Shown one piece after another: positions 12,432 to 25,220 of a DNA stretch of 64,000 bases (the stretch's first letter is position 1; each line of letters begins with the position of its first letter). This stretch comes from Lampris incognitus (lineage: Eukaryota > Chordata > Actinopteri > Lampriformes > Lampridae). The position numbers and the translations under genes are program-made. The DNA lies in contig NC_079215.1 in NCBI RefSeq assembly GCF_029633865.1, forward strand, positions 54,262,986 through 54,326,985, given 5' to 3'. The notes below the pieces were generated by a model that saw only the letters and a program-made list of their open reading frames with translations, made no database searches and was not told the DNA's origin.

Positions 12432-13778
12432 TGATACTATAAATCTGTAAATACTATAAATCTGTAGATACTATAAATCTGTAGCTACTATAAATCTGTA
12501 AATACTATAAATCTGTAGATACTATAAATCTGTAAATACTATAAATCTGTAGATACTATAGCTCTGTATAGATACTATAACTCTGTATAGATACTATAAC
12601 TCTAAATACTATAACTCTGTATAGATATATAACTCTGTATAGATACTATAACTCTGTATAGATACTATAACTCTGTAAATACTATAACTCTGTATAGATA
12701 TATAACTCTGTATAGATACTATAGCTCTGTATAGATACTATAACTCTGTATAGATACTATAACTCTGTATAGATACTATAACTCTGTAAATACTATAGTT
12801 CTGTAAATACTATAGCTCTGTAGATACTACAACTCTGTAGATACTATAGCTCTGTAGATAATATAACAACGTAATATAGCTCAGTAGATATTATAGCTCT
12901 GTAAATACTGTAGTTTTGTAGATAATATAGCTCTGTAGATTCTATAGTTCTGTAGATATCATAGCTCTGTAGATATTACAAATCTGTAGATACTATAACT
13001 CTGTAGATACTATAGCTCTGTAGATAATATAGCTCTGTAGATAATATAGCTCAGTAGATACTATAGCTCTGTAAATACTGTAGTTTTGTAGATATCATAG
13101 CTCTGTAGATACTACAACTCTGTAGATACTATAGCTCTGTAGATACTATAACTCTGTAGATACTAAAGCTCTCTTGATACTATATCTCTGTAGATTCTAT
13201 AACTGTAGATACTACAACTCTGTAGATACTGTAGCTCTGTAGATACCGTAGATACTATAGCTCTTTAAATACTATAACTCTGTAGATACTATAACAACAT
13301 AGACAATATAGCTCTGTAGATACTATAACAACATAGACAATATAGCTCTGTAGATACTATAGCTCTGTAAATACTGTAGTTTTGTAGATACTATAGCTCT
13401 GTAGATTCTATAGTTCTGTAGATATCATAGCTCTGTAGATACTAAAGCTCTGTAGATACTAAAGCTCTATAGATACTATAACTCTGTAGATACTATAACT
13501 CTGTAGATACTATAGCTCTCTAGATACTATAACTGTAGATTCTATAACTGTAGATACTATAACTCTGTAGATACTATAGCTCTCTAGATACTATAACTGT
13601 AGATTCTATAACTGTAGATACTACAGCTCTGTAGATACTACAACTCTGTAGATACTATAAATCTGTAGATACTGTAACTCTGTAGATACTATAGCTCTGT
13701 AGATACTATAACTCTGTAGATACTATAGCTCTCTAGATACTATAACTCTGTAGATACTATAGCTCTCTAGATACTATG
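12432..13778. repeat. 17-bp AT-rich satellite, about 79 copies
   Basis: Near-perfect units of the form actataactctgtagat repeat head to tail for about 1.35 kb. Variants alternate between ctctgtagat, ctctgtatagat and atctgtaaat, giving patches of higher-order order. No ORF is supported. Array length is probably variable between individuals. Confidence 0.95.
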
Positions 13779-13861
13779 GGCTGCTGCTCTATTTGTTATT
13801 ATATGCCGTCATTTCACATTTGGAGTTCTCCGGGTGTTTCAATGGAACTCAGCCAACATAT

Positions 13862-14380
13862 GATCATCATCATCATTATCATCATCATCATCATCATCAG
13901 TTCTGTAACCTATGGAGGCCGTAGGAGCACCGCTGATGCCTCGACCAGTCTCTTCCACCGCCCCCCCCCCCTATCCATCACGCTCATCTGTAGCCATTCT
14001 CTGATGTTGTTTACCCAGGTGTTTCTCGGTCTCCCTCTCTTCCCAGTCCCTTCTGCCACCAGGCCTTGCAGGGTGTCCTTTGCACGTGCCCTTTCCGTTC
14101 GGCAAACGTGTCCATACCAGTTTAATTTCCTCTTTCTTTTTTTAAACCATTGTCAGTAAACTTATCATGGTGACCAATAGGTCCCTTTACTCTGTTCAGC
14201 ACTTCAGTGTTGGTGACGTGCGCTGTGTTTGGGGTTTGCAGCATTCTGAAGTCCAAAGGCTTGTATTTTTTTCTTCTTCTTCTTCTCCATAGCTTTTGTT
14301 AGAGTCCAGGATTCTGCGCCCTATGGAAGAGTTATGATGGTGCGGAGCAGTTGCATTTTTTGACTTCCATCCTCCCCAGG
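13862..14380 (-). mobile_element. (atc)n microsatellite and LINE reverse transcriptase remnant
   Basis: An (atc)n tract at 13862-13898 abuts a minus-strand stretch (about 13900-14380). Its translation contains KLNWYGHVCR and KRGRPRNTW-like blocks typical of the C-terminal end of non-LTR retrotransposon reverse transcriptases. The copy is strongly decayed. The clade is not assigned. Confidence 0.45.
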
Positions 14381-17040
14381 TTTTTTTTTTTATCTCTCCA
14401 GCTCGCGCTGAGCTCGCTCGTTGCGCGTGTTGCGATGGCGATTCTGCGCCTAAATTTCTCTCCCCCCCCCCCCCCCACCTTCCACCTTCCGCCTCCTCAG
14501 CTGATCTTCTTGCTGTCACGATTTTGCTTCTTTGTTGTTGTTGTTGTTGAGCAAACCAACGGCCAGCGCGAGCATCTCCAATTGTTGCGCGTGCGTTGTT
14601 AAGATAAATAGGCCGATTTCGACCACCAATATTGACTTAATTGCGTCCCGGTAAAAATTAAGGGGTGTTGGTTGACGCGTTTGTATTTGAGGGGTCTCTA
14701 ACATGCAGGGAGTGACAGGAGCATGGATACTTGAGGCGCTGAACTTCTGATTAACGCTTGAGTCGTTAATTATTTCTTCACGTTAAGGGGATCGTGGCTT
14801 TATTTCTGTCGCGACACGGACACGAGCGTCGGATAAGCTCCGCCAGGACACGCGCCTTCACACGCGCACTGCACCGACCGCCGGTTGGGTTTTTTAACAG
14901 GTTGTAACGACGCGCGCCATTTCACACTCCTGCAGGCTCACACCCTCACACTCCGATAGCAATCAATACTGCTCCCAAGAAATAACTATTAAAAAAAAAC
15001 AAAAAAAAAAACAAAGTAAAACAATGGCTCAACACATTATGGACACTACACTGTGTTCAGTGTTGTAATGAATCGGGACGCAGTTGTGGATTCTTGGCAC
15101 TGAGATGTTTGGTGGACGCGGTGGAGTTTTGGGCTCAGCTGAACTCTTCCACCCGAGACTCTCGCTGTGCTGTTCGTTACTTCCGGTCTACGTTTGTTCA
15201 GACCCTCGCTCTTGGCCTCTCGCCTTCAAACGCGCGTCAGCGTAATTCGGTTGTGCACCACCGCCGAACGCGTCGGCTCGGTGTGACGTCGTCGACTTGG
15301 GTCTGACCCTGAGGGGGACCAGTGTCCTTCACCCATCCTTATGACAGCATGGGGGCCCCTTTGACGGGTCCTCTGTTCGAAACCCAGCGACTCTTGCGTC
15401 AAACGCGACGCAGGCAGAAGCCAGCGCGCTTCAGACGCGGTGACGCAGACCGCCGCACGAGCTGAATCGCGAGCGCAAAGAGGAAGATAATTGGCGACTG
15501 GAGCTATGAAACTAATTTTTATTTACAAGGAAAAAAGAAACGGGAAGAAAAGCAAAAGGGATTTACACGGAGAAATGTGGCTTAATGCATGGGCTGTATA
15601 GGGCCGTCACGCTGTGTAGATTATAACGTCTCATAGCAGCTGTTATTCATCCGTTACTGTTATTATCCTAACCGGGGCTGTCGATCATTCTGCAGACTGC
15701 AGGCTAAACCTGATTCAGTATACATTAAAGTCTGTAACTAGTATTTATTTCTCTAACTATTCCCAAACGAACAGCAGTCAGTCTGAATATGTCCCATATT
15801 ATCTGATCCTGGATCGGATTAACCTTTACATGATCATTTATATAAATATTATTATTATTTTATTATTATTATTATTATCATTATTATTATTATTATTGAT
15901 TTCATTGCAATAAAATGACGTCGATATCGTGTGACTCTTTATTAGAGGTACATTTGTTGTCTCCAATACTTTTTTTTTAGGAGTCATTTTGAAGACGTCC
16001 TGATGGCCCGACACCACTTCTTGCTTTCGGTTTTTAAAAGTGACGGATCGGCCTATGACTTGTAGTCCAACAAAATAATGGATATTATATTTATTTATAA
16101 GACGCCTGCCAAATCGGTGAGATCACCCCCCCCCCCCACGACCGAGCCAGGTGGGACGTGTTGCTGTGGGCCTGCTGGATTATTCCCCCTTTTCGGCGTC
16201 GAAGCCCGAATATTTGGCTGTGCGCCCACTTGCTGGATGATTTACCCACCCGGAGGACACCCGGTATGGCTTCCTGCGCGTTTTCTTGGTGACATTTAGC
16301 CCATGGCCAACCAAGAGTTAAAATGAGTAGCCTACATATTATGGCATCCTTTTTTTATTATTATTATTTGTCTGATACCTGGAAGATAACTGCCATTACG
16401 CCTGCTCAGGCGGTAATGCCTCATAATCAATAAACAAAATATCGGCTATACTGTAAAATGATACAGCTTCATCTGCTGGAGCTGGATGACAGAAGCAGGC
16501 TTCGCGCCGTTACAGGGGAGTCCGCCTATAGTCGGGTCAGTTTGATTCGTGTAGCCCGGTATCACAAATTACACATGTGCCTCAGTGGGCATCCTGTCCT
16601 TAGACCCTCTCATCGGATAAGGGACAACTCCCTAAAAAAAAAAAACCCTTATAATAATACTACTAATAATAACAATAATAATAAAGGAGCGCGTGCTGGG
16701 GACGGTGACGTTACAGTTTCATTTAGCGACGTCATCCAGCCCGTTTAACTAAACATGTGATCTCAAACTCTATTGGGGGAACTTTTTCGTGGCTTGCTGC
16801 AGACTATTCTATCCTCGGATTTGAGCTCACTTTTTTTATTTTCCTACGTATTTATATTTATTTAAAACGGCCAAACACGCAAAGCACCGCAAATCTACAG
16901 GCTCTCTCGCGCAAAGGCAGACGGGGCGTCGCAGTTCTTTTGCACTATACTCGCCCCCCGTTTTGGTTTAGTCCCCGGACGACCCTGCGTTTAGGGATTA
17001 AAACCGTAGCCTCCGAGATGTCCGGGGACGTTCTCGTTCG
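14381..17040. other. intergenic with simple repeats
   Basis: The stretch holds poly-C at 14461-14476, a CpG-rich part at about 14800-15480, and an (att)n tract at 15848-15897. A repeat fragment at about 16555-16645 (catcctgtccttagaccctc) recurs at 27385-27465. No exon or RNA gene is supported. Confidence 0.4.
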
Positions 17041-17048
17041 TCCGGGTC

Positions 17049-17153
17049 GAGGCTGTCCAAACGGAGTTGAATCGAGCGCAACCGGACTTGGGTCTATTCG
17101 CGGATCTATACCGAGTCCAGTTGCGCTCGATTCAACTCCTTTTGGACAGCCTC
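17049..17153. repeat. near-perfect inverted repeat (hairpin) upstream of cbx8
   Basis: The arms begin gaggctgtccaaacggagtt and end aactccttttggacagcctc. They pair over about 43 bases with only a few mismatches, around a loop of about 17 bases. A second small stem (ctttcaag...cttgaaag) follows at 17162-17188. It could be a foldback MITE core, a cruciform-forming element, or an RNA hairpin if transcribed. Confidence 0.8.
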
Positions 17154-17599
17154 CAAAACGCCTTTCAAGTTTTGGTCCTCCTTGAAAGTTTTCAATTGTG
17201 ATCGTTGAAAAAAAAAAACCCCTACGAAATAAAACGAGACTTTCACTTTTAAACGGAACCTTGGTCGCAAGGTCAGTCTAGCCCCCCCACGACCCTTGTC
17301 TCGCCGTGGAGAGAACCTATACTGTGACGAGTCGTTACAGGTACAAATCGAATCGGGCCTGGCGAGAACGGTCCACTGAAACCGCGGGCTTACTCTGCAC
17401 GAGGCGAAAATCGAACGAAACCGTTGGCGCCCGCAATTTCTCGGACGTTTCTACGACACGAACTGTTGCTTTTACGTCCGCGTGCTGATTTAAATTAAAA
17501 AAAAAAACCCCAAAACAAAATACAGTTTATTGAATTTGCTGATAAACGCGTCTGGGTAGACAAACAATTGACTCGGGGGGTGGGTGGGGTGGGGTGGGT

Positions 17600-18047
17600 G
17601 GGGGTTGGTTTATGTCACGTTGCCCCTTTCGTTCGAATCAATCGGAATCCGTGGGCCTCCGTCTCCGACGGGCGACCAACTTCCGCGCTGCCGCTTTCGC
17701 GGCGACTTTTTTCCCCCCCAGCACATCTCCAAAATATTGCGCCCAGCCGAGCCGCTGCACAACAACCACCATTTTCCCCGAGTCGGGCGAAGGATGCTCC
17801 TCCTCCTCGCTTAGCAACCCCTGGGCACGTAGCAACGGCTCGACCAATGGGCGTTCTCCAAACCGGGTCCACCGACCGCGGTTCCTTGGCAACGCGGTAA
17901 AAAAAATAAAAAAAATGCGATGACGTCTTTTCTGCTCGGGAGTATTATGGTCTGTCCGGAATTCAGTCCGCTAGAGCGGAGGGGGGCTGGAGGAAAATAG
18001 CTAGCGTTCGAGCGAGAAGGCTAACGGGGAGGGAGACCGAAGTCGAC
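17600..18047 (+). promoter_or_regulatory. cbx8: cbx8 promoter / 5' UTR, CpG-rich
   Basis: A CpG-rich stretch leads into the cbx8 start at 18048 and continues through exon 2. It contains a CCAAT element in forward orientation at about 17845 (gaccaatggg) and a CRE-like gatgacgtc near 17920. No clear TATA box is seen. The promoter is inferred from position and composition. Confidence 0.5.
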
Positions 18048-20513
18048 ATGGAGCTGTCCGCCGTCGGGGAGAGGGTGTTCGCCGCCGAGTCGATCATCAA
18101 ACGGAGGATAAGGAGGGTATGGCGTGAGGCGGTGCTGGGCCATTTTGTTCCCAGAGCTTTGACATATGTTGCACTTTGCGTTATGCGCTGGCAGCTAACC
18201 GAGCGGTTTGTCTCTGTTTCTGGTGGCACGCAGGGTCGAATGGAGTACCTAGTGAAGTGGAAGGGCTGGTCTCCTAAGTAAGTCCTGCTTATCTTGTGTC
18301 ACTTCGCGTTTTGCACGGAGCTCGGCTGCGCTGCCGAGACGGGTGTGTTTTCCCCCCGCGGCGCCCGTCCCTTCAGCCGCGCTCGCTAGCGCTAAGTGGG
18401 TGTAGCACGTTGGAGACGTTAGCTTGCAATGCTAGCGCGCTAGGACCGCGTAGCTAAAGCCTGTGGCGTGTCTTGTGTGCGCAGCGCAGGCACCCCGGTG
18501 CGGTGCGGGGTGGTGCGGGTGGTGCGTGGTGTAGGGGGCGACTGAGCTGTTCTCATTTCTGGTTTTTTTATGCCCCCCCCCCCCCAGATACAGCACCTGG
18601 GAGCCGGAGGAGAATATCCTGGACTCGCGGCTGTTCGCCGCTTTCGACGAGAGGTAAGGTGTCCCGGGGCCGGCGGTTGCAGACACGGCGGAAAAACAAC
18701 ACGCGAGGGGGCCGATTAATAAAAAAGGTGTCCTCGGCTCCCTTGATACTCAAAATGGGCTGTTTCCGCAGGGAGCGCGAACGGGAGCTGTACGGGCCCA
18801 AGAAGAGGGGACCGAAACCCAAGACGTTTCTGCTCAAGGTAATGTCAGATTTGGCATCCGGAGGAGCCTCCTCCCCGGTGCGGTGCTGCCACGCTCGGGC
18901 CGATCCCGAACGTTGGCGGGCAACGCAGAGCGGTCCGAGCGCCTCGGCTCGCGCGGACGCACCGCGCGATAGGCGTGTTTCGCGAGTGTGCCTTGGCCGC
19001 CGCCGCCGCCGCCGCTCCTCTCCTTCGTGATGCGGAGCGAGTCGGACTTTCCGATTCACCTCAGCGCGCGTCGACACGCTTATTCGGGGCGTTTCTCTGA
19101 CCGCAGCGTCTTTCTCCGAAACAAGCCGCAAAAAGGCATATGCGGATTTTTTTTTTTAAAACGCTTTGACAGGATAAACTTAGCTGAAGGAAATAAAATG
19201 CGCAGCTTTTCAGGTCAAAAAAAAGGCTTTTGCGACCTAATAAATTTTCGAGATTAAGAACAGCAGTCTTTTTTTCCCCCCCTCGATAGATTTCTTTATA
19301 TATTTGAGCAATGCAATTTATTAAATGCAAGTTTTGCTGGTTATCGATTGTTTTTCAGCATTGTAACAATCACAGGCCTTTAAGGCCTTTTCCTGGGGGG
19401 AGGGAGGGGGGGGCTGAGTAGCAGGTTTCTGATTATTGGTGGTTATTGGTAGTTGACCCCAATTTAAGGATACCGAGTCCCAATGCCTCTCATTTGGCAG
19501 AGAATGACGAGTCAAGCTAACTTCATAATTCACTTTCTTTTTTTTTAAAGTGGGCCCTGTCTGTGATTCTAAAATTTTACACTCTGTTTTCTTTTTTTTT
19601 TTTTTTTTAACAGGCACAGGCTAAGGCTAAAGCCAAGTCGTATGAGTTCAGGAGCGAGGCGGTCCGAGGGATGTGCGTTACCTACCCGACCCCGGAGCCC
19701 GTTGTTACCCCCAGGGCCAGAGAGGGCCTGAGAGCCGTCGTCCCCACCATCTTCCCACCCAGCACTGTCAACAGGGGGGAGAGTGTACGCAGCCGGCCGC
19801 TAGAGCCGACCCGCGAACACAGGCCGCCTGGCCTACAGCCAGCAAGCCCAGACAGATTCATGCACATCCCCAAAAAGAGAGGGCCCAAGCCCAAGCTCCG
19901 CTTCAAAGACGGCCCCAGCAGCCATCAAGTCCCCGAGCCCCACAAGAGGAGAGCGGATGTGCAGCTGAGTTTCAATCCCCACAAACTGGCCAAGATTCAA
20001 GGGAATGAAGAGAGGGTCTCCGAGATGAGGCTGATTAAACTGTCCCACCGACAACCAGAGAACCACGGTTACGCCCATAAAAATCACCACCATCACCACC
20101 ACCACCACCACCACCACCACCACCGCACCACGCACATGCGGGCTCTGTCCAGCATGAGCCACCGGCAGCAGCCCTACCCAGACCGGGGCCTGCATCCACA
20201 CAGGACAGAGTCAGAGACACACAGGACTAAAGATGGCCCCAGCTACCTGGCCCCTGCCCACTTCAGACACCGCTCCGCGGGCTGCTGGAACGCCAGTAAG
20301 AGTCAGCCCGGCGAGCTGTCGCAAACAGAGAAACCCTCCTTTCTGGACAGGCCGTCCCCCACCCGGTTCGTCACCGACGTAGATGAAGTGACATGGAGGC
20401 CGTCCCTCGGCAACGTCGAGAAGGTCCTGGTCACCGATGTGACCACCAACTTCCTGACGGTCACCATCAAAGAGAGCAGCACTTCTCAAGGCTTCTTCAA
20501 AGACAAAAGATGA
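18048..20513 (+). CDS. cbx8: chromobox protein 8 (Polycomb Pc3), 5 exons
   Basis: Cbx8 is a PRC1 chromodomain subunit that recognises H3K27me3 and recruits RING1/BMI1-type partners. Exons are 18048-18116, 18234-18277, 18588-18653, 18772-18838 and 19614-20513, with GT-AG borders and the same phases as cbx4. The protein is about 381 aa (human 389). It starts [15 protein letters not shown], with the chromodomain at about 11-62 ([20 protein letters not shown]). An [18 protein letters not shown] basic motif and an [14 protein letters not shown] segment are both diagnostic of Cbx8. The C-terminal Pc box (about 346-370) reads [18 protein letters not shown], and the end GFFKDKR matches the family. 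A second KKRGPKPK lies near residue 167. Oddly, about 13 consecutive histidines (20085-20123, residues 240-252) occupy the linker, where mammalian Cbx8 has an Arg/Asp/Glu-rich tract. It is encoded in tandem with cbx4. Confidence 0.97.
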
Positions 20514-21036
20514 TCCGATTCATTTCAGAACTTGTTTGCATTCGCCCCTTTTCTCAAACTTGTATCAAAATCCTTTTGAAGTTTATAGGATACAGTGATT
20601 ATAAAATGTTTTTGTATGTAATATATAGAGAAACAAATTAGACTGTATATGTGTACATATTATAAAGTTTGACATCTATTTAATGTATTGACCAAATCAA
20701 ATGGAGCCCCGCCCCCCCCTCTCAAAAGGCTGTTAAAAATATCCTCCGCGGCAGCTCGCCAGCCCCCGTGCGCGGAGGTTCTTCTATTTTGTTTTGAAAA
20801 TTGTTCAACTTTAAAAAAAAACAAAAAACATTTTTTGACGTCATTCTTCCCAGTGTGGAGTGTAGAGTTCTGCCGTGGTCCGCTGAGAGAAAGCAAACTG
20901 AGGCCTACTTGGAGACTAAAATATCTCACTGTGAATTCACACGAGAGACTAAAGAAGAAGGTCCCAAATTTAAAAAAAAGAAGAAATAAAATAAAAGATA
21001 TAAAAAAAAATTCCTCTAGCACCTTTCTTAAATAAA
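20514..21036 (+). other. cbx8: cbx8 3' UTR with poly(A) signal
   Basis: The AT-rich sequence after the stop ends with a clear AATAAA at 21031-21036. Another AATAAA lies near 20986. The boundary of the UTR is inferred from these signals. Confidence 0.6.
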
Positions 21037-22194
21037 GATGTTTCCCAAGACTTCGTTTCCGCTTTGTTTTTTGTTTGTTTGTTTCGCCGGGGACACCGGT
21101 TGCTAAGCGAAGGCCACGGTGTCTCCGAGCGGGCGTTGCCGGGTCAGCCAGGCGCGGCGCGAGGCGACGCGCGCGCTCATGCTCGGATGAGCGCGGGTGG
21201 GGATACGCCGATCTGACGGCGGTGACGCGAGCCTGCGCTCGCTTCCGATAAACCGCTGGAATGTCATCATCCGGTCCGCGTGTCGGAGCGCGGGGCTTTA
21301 TTACACCCCGCGCTCAGCGGCGCGGGCACGAAACAAGCCGCGTCTCGGTTTTATTTTAGCCTTGTAGATTTTTGATGCTGCCGGGTGTCGTTTTCCTATA
21401 GCGGAAGAGTCCGGCAAAGGACGCGCGCGCTTCTGCGCGCGCGCGCCGGCTGACATCATCGACGGGCCTTGTGACATTGCACCAGCTTCAATGGCGGAAC
21501 CGCCCGCCCGACTCGCCAAAACCCCTTGATACGACCACGTTAACCCACTATGTCTTAACAAACCCATACAACACAACACGCCGGCTTCATTTAACAAAAC
21601 GCGTGTCTGGAAACCTTTAGGAATTAATTCTGCCAGTCGTTATAAGCATCCCATCCGAGTCTGGTTTGTGTTTTGAGGCGTTTTTTTTTTTTTTTTGTAA
21701 AAATTGAAACCAAGAAAGCGCCAGATTGTGCACCGACAGATTTTTTAAAAACAAAAAATCGATGACAAGAATTAAGCTAACTGAAACTGGCAACTCTTCA
21801 AATAGCTCCACCCTGCCGGTCCTCCTCCTCTACCTCACTCCTCTGTGGGCCCCGCTGGGATGCTGAGGCCTCGGCAGGTTGCGCAGATCTTCAACCTGTG
21901 GAGAGATGACGTCACGCCGGGAGGGGGGGAGCCAGCAGGCAGGAGGGACGCGCTGAAGATGAGGCTCCATTTATTTTTCCAACAGCTCTGACGTAGGTCG
22001 GAGTTCACGAAAAGATCGAACCCGGGCTCAGTCGTCACGGGACCTTTTTCGGAAGTGCCCCAGTGTCCGAGGTCGAAGGATTCGCGAAAGTCGCTTTTTT
22101 TGTCGGCATTTTTGAGCCACATCAGCATGTTCACTCGACGAGTCTGGCAGGCAAATAAAGAGATCGTCACAGCTAAACGCTTCGTGCATTTATA
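21037..22194. other. short intergenic interval between cbx8 and the C17orf67-like gene
   Basis: A CpG-rich part at 21100-21480 contains a GCGCGCGC run. No cbx2 exon (chromodomain or C-box) was found here. Nothing else is recognisable. Confidence 0.45.
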
Positions 22195-22910
22195 TTTATT
22201 GTCTGTTTTCTAATATGTACCGTTTACAGGTTTCTAAGGAACAATATTTTTGAAATATCTACGGACTACGTTTAACTGCAAACTACATCGCTCCAGTGAG
22301 TTTCTATCCAGAGTCACCAATGTGCCCCGTGTGGCCCTGTTGCCCACGGCTCACACAAGAACACGCTGGACCTTCTGCATGCTGGACCTTCTGCGTGACG
22401 TCACCGCCGACTCACCCTCGCCGCCGTCGTTGCCGCTTGACAAGTCGATCACCCTGTGTGGGGGGGGGGGGGCACCAATTACTTCACACATTCAGAACTT
22501 CATGAGTATTTATGATTATTTGAAGGCAACCAGAGTCTTCGAATCTTGTTGGCCTAATAATGATATTTCACGTGGAGCCCAGGTTGGAGCCCGCGAGCGC
22601 ATATTGATTTTGCTCGACGACTTTGCCACAGAATGAAAATGCAAATTTTCACAGAAGGGGGAAAAAAAACAAAAACGGAAAAATGTTCACGTTTGAGAAA
22701 TTTAATTGTGATAGAAAGAGAGTGAGGAGTGAGGCAAAGAAGGGTGTTATTCGGTGTGTGTGCGCGCGCGTGCGTGCGCGCGCGCGTGCGTTGTGCTGAA
22801 TTCCCCCGGGCATTTTGCAGGGTTTTTTTTAATTTTTTTTATCGAAACTACGCGCACGTAAGGTGGCCGGGGTTTCCACCAACAGTGGTTGGTATTTACC
22901 TGTGTCGTCA
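22195..22910 (-). other. 3' UTR of the C17orf67-like gene, with poly(A) signal
   Basis: On the minus strand an AATAAA reads at 22200-22195, about 710 bases past the stop codon. Between them are a poly-G run near 22460 and a GCGCGT-rich block at 22760-22795. The extent is inferred. Confidence 0.4.
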
Positions 22911-23073
22911 CTAGACGGGGTGGCCGTAGTTCCGGTTACAGCGCGGGTAGCAGTGGGGGTTCAGCCAGTGCTCCAGGTTGGTCTCTTGGGCCCTCTGATC
23001 CAGCACCTGCATGTGGAGCAGATGCTCCTGGTAGGAGGAGGGATGGAAAGTGTGGGTGTGGGTGGGTGGGTGG

Positions 23074-23134
<61 letters not shown>

Positions 23135-23719
23135 AGAGAGAGAGATGGTTGGGGGGGGGGGGGCGGTGATGAGCGAACGCGTAAGGGCGCCCCCAGCGGG
23201 CCAGCCGAGTGGGGTTGAAGACAAAGAGGAGAGAGGAAGAGAGAGGTGGGAGATGAAGAGCGTTAAGAAGGCGGAGGCAAACACGAGAAACGAGAACTTC
23301 AGAATCAAACAGAACGGATGTCTGAAATTGAGAGAGCTTGTGATTGGCTGCCTGTCCGGCTCCGAGTCGGCGCGTGCACGAAACTCGACGGGGGGGGGGG
23401 GGACGAATCAAACTCGGTCATATTCCACTGGCAGAACAGCGAGGGGCACCAGAACACCAAAACCACATCGGACGCGGAACCAGTAGATTACAGGAGAATA
23501 TAAAATAAAATAAAATAAAATGATATAGTTTATAGGTTTTATCCAATACAGAGATGACGCAAGTGCCGAGCAGCCCACTAATCACTATATGATGGGGATC
23601 TCGTGCATTATAGCCCCCCAGCCCTGCAAGATGTCTGGCGGAGCAGCCCAGCAGCGTGGGTGGTTTCCTTCCTCATTTAAGTCAGCGGGTTACTGTGTGA
23701 GTCATGTAAACTGCCATAG

Positions 23720-23770
<51 letters not shown>

Positions 23771-25189
23771 GCGTTATGCTGTGAGTGGCAGGTGTCATCG
23801 CGTGCATCACTCTTCTGCCTGAAATAACGTTGTGGTGAAAATTCTCACCGTCCCGGAAACCACCGCGTCACGCGTTTGCTAGGGGTTTTGGTGGGCTGCT
23901 GGTTTAACTTGAAAATGCAGTCAACTTATTGTCACTCCGACTCTCGCGCAGGGGGCCACGATAGTCCCGGTAAACGGGGGCCTTTGTGCGTCTGCGGCCG
24001 TCCGTGCGGGGCTCACCCTCATCGGCTCGTCGGGGTGTCCGGCCTTCATGGGGCGCTCTTGCCTCTTGCTGCGGAGCAGTTGTTTAGCGAAGCTCTCCTT
24101 GATGATGGGGTTGGCGTCTGTTGAGAGGGCACAAAAAATAAAAAAAATCAATTTTGCTCTTCCCCTTTCAAAATGTGGCCATGGCCACATGTCATCGTTA
24201 TCAAAGAGGTCTGGACCGCTGCCTTATCACAAACGCCGCAACGCGGATCTTCTGTGTTTGCACATTTTAGTGGTTTTATCTGTTTTTTCCGGTCTCTCTA
24301 TGTTGTTGTTGTTTAATTTGTGTTAAAATCCTCTTACACATGGCAGCTGTACACCAGGGTGCAGGGTGTATTGGCTAATTCAGACAGAACCCACCTTTTA
24401 TTCTGCAGAGAGGGCATGCAGGTGTGCGCAGTGGCAGTGTTTATGTATGTGTATGTGTGTGCATGTGTTTATGTGTATGTGTATGTGTGTGCGTGTGTGT
24501 GTATATGTGTTTGTGTGTTTATGTATATGTGTGTGCGTGTGTGCATATGTGTGTGTATGTGTGTGTATGTGTGTATGCGTGCGTATGTGTGTATGTGTGT
24601 GCGTTTGTGTGTGTATATGTATTTGTGTGTGTATGTGTATGTGTGTGTACATGTGTTTGTGTGTTTATGTATATGTGTGCACGTGTGTGTGTATGTGTGT
24701 ACGTGTGCATACGTGTATATGTGCGTGTATGTGTGCGTGTGTGTACGTGTGTATGTGTGCATACGTGTGTATGTGTGTGTATGTGTGTGTGTATATGTGT
24801 ATGTGTGCAAATGTGTGCGTGCGTGTGTGCATATGTGTGTGTGCGTGTGTGTATGTGTGCATATGTGTGAGTGCGTGTGTATGTGTGTGTATGTGTCTCT
24901 GTGTGCGTGCATGTGTGTGTGTATGTGTGTACGTGTGCATACGTGTATGTGTGTGTATGTGTGTGTGTGTGTACGTGTGTATGTGTGCATATGTGTGCGT
25001 GCGTGTGTGTACGTGTGTATGTCTGCATATGTGTGAGTGCGTGTGTGTATGTGTGTGTATGTGTGCGTGTGTGTATGTGTGCAAATGTGTGAGTGCGTGT
25101 GTGTATGTGTGTGTATGTGTGCGTGTGTGTATGTGTGCAAATGTGTGTGAGTGCGTGTGTATGTGTGTATGTGTCTCTGTGTGCGTGCA

Positions 25190-25220
<31 letters not shown>

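Noticed and set aside
12432-13778. CRISPR-like regular array
   Set aside because: Units are contiguous without unique spacers, in a vertebrate genome; it is a satellite.
20514-22910. cbx2 expected next to cbx8
   Set aside because: No chromodomain, AT-hook or Pc-box coding sequence was found on either strand in this interval.
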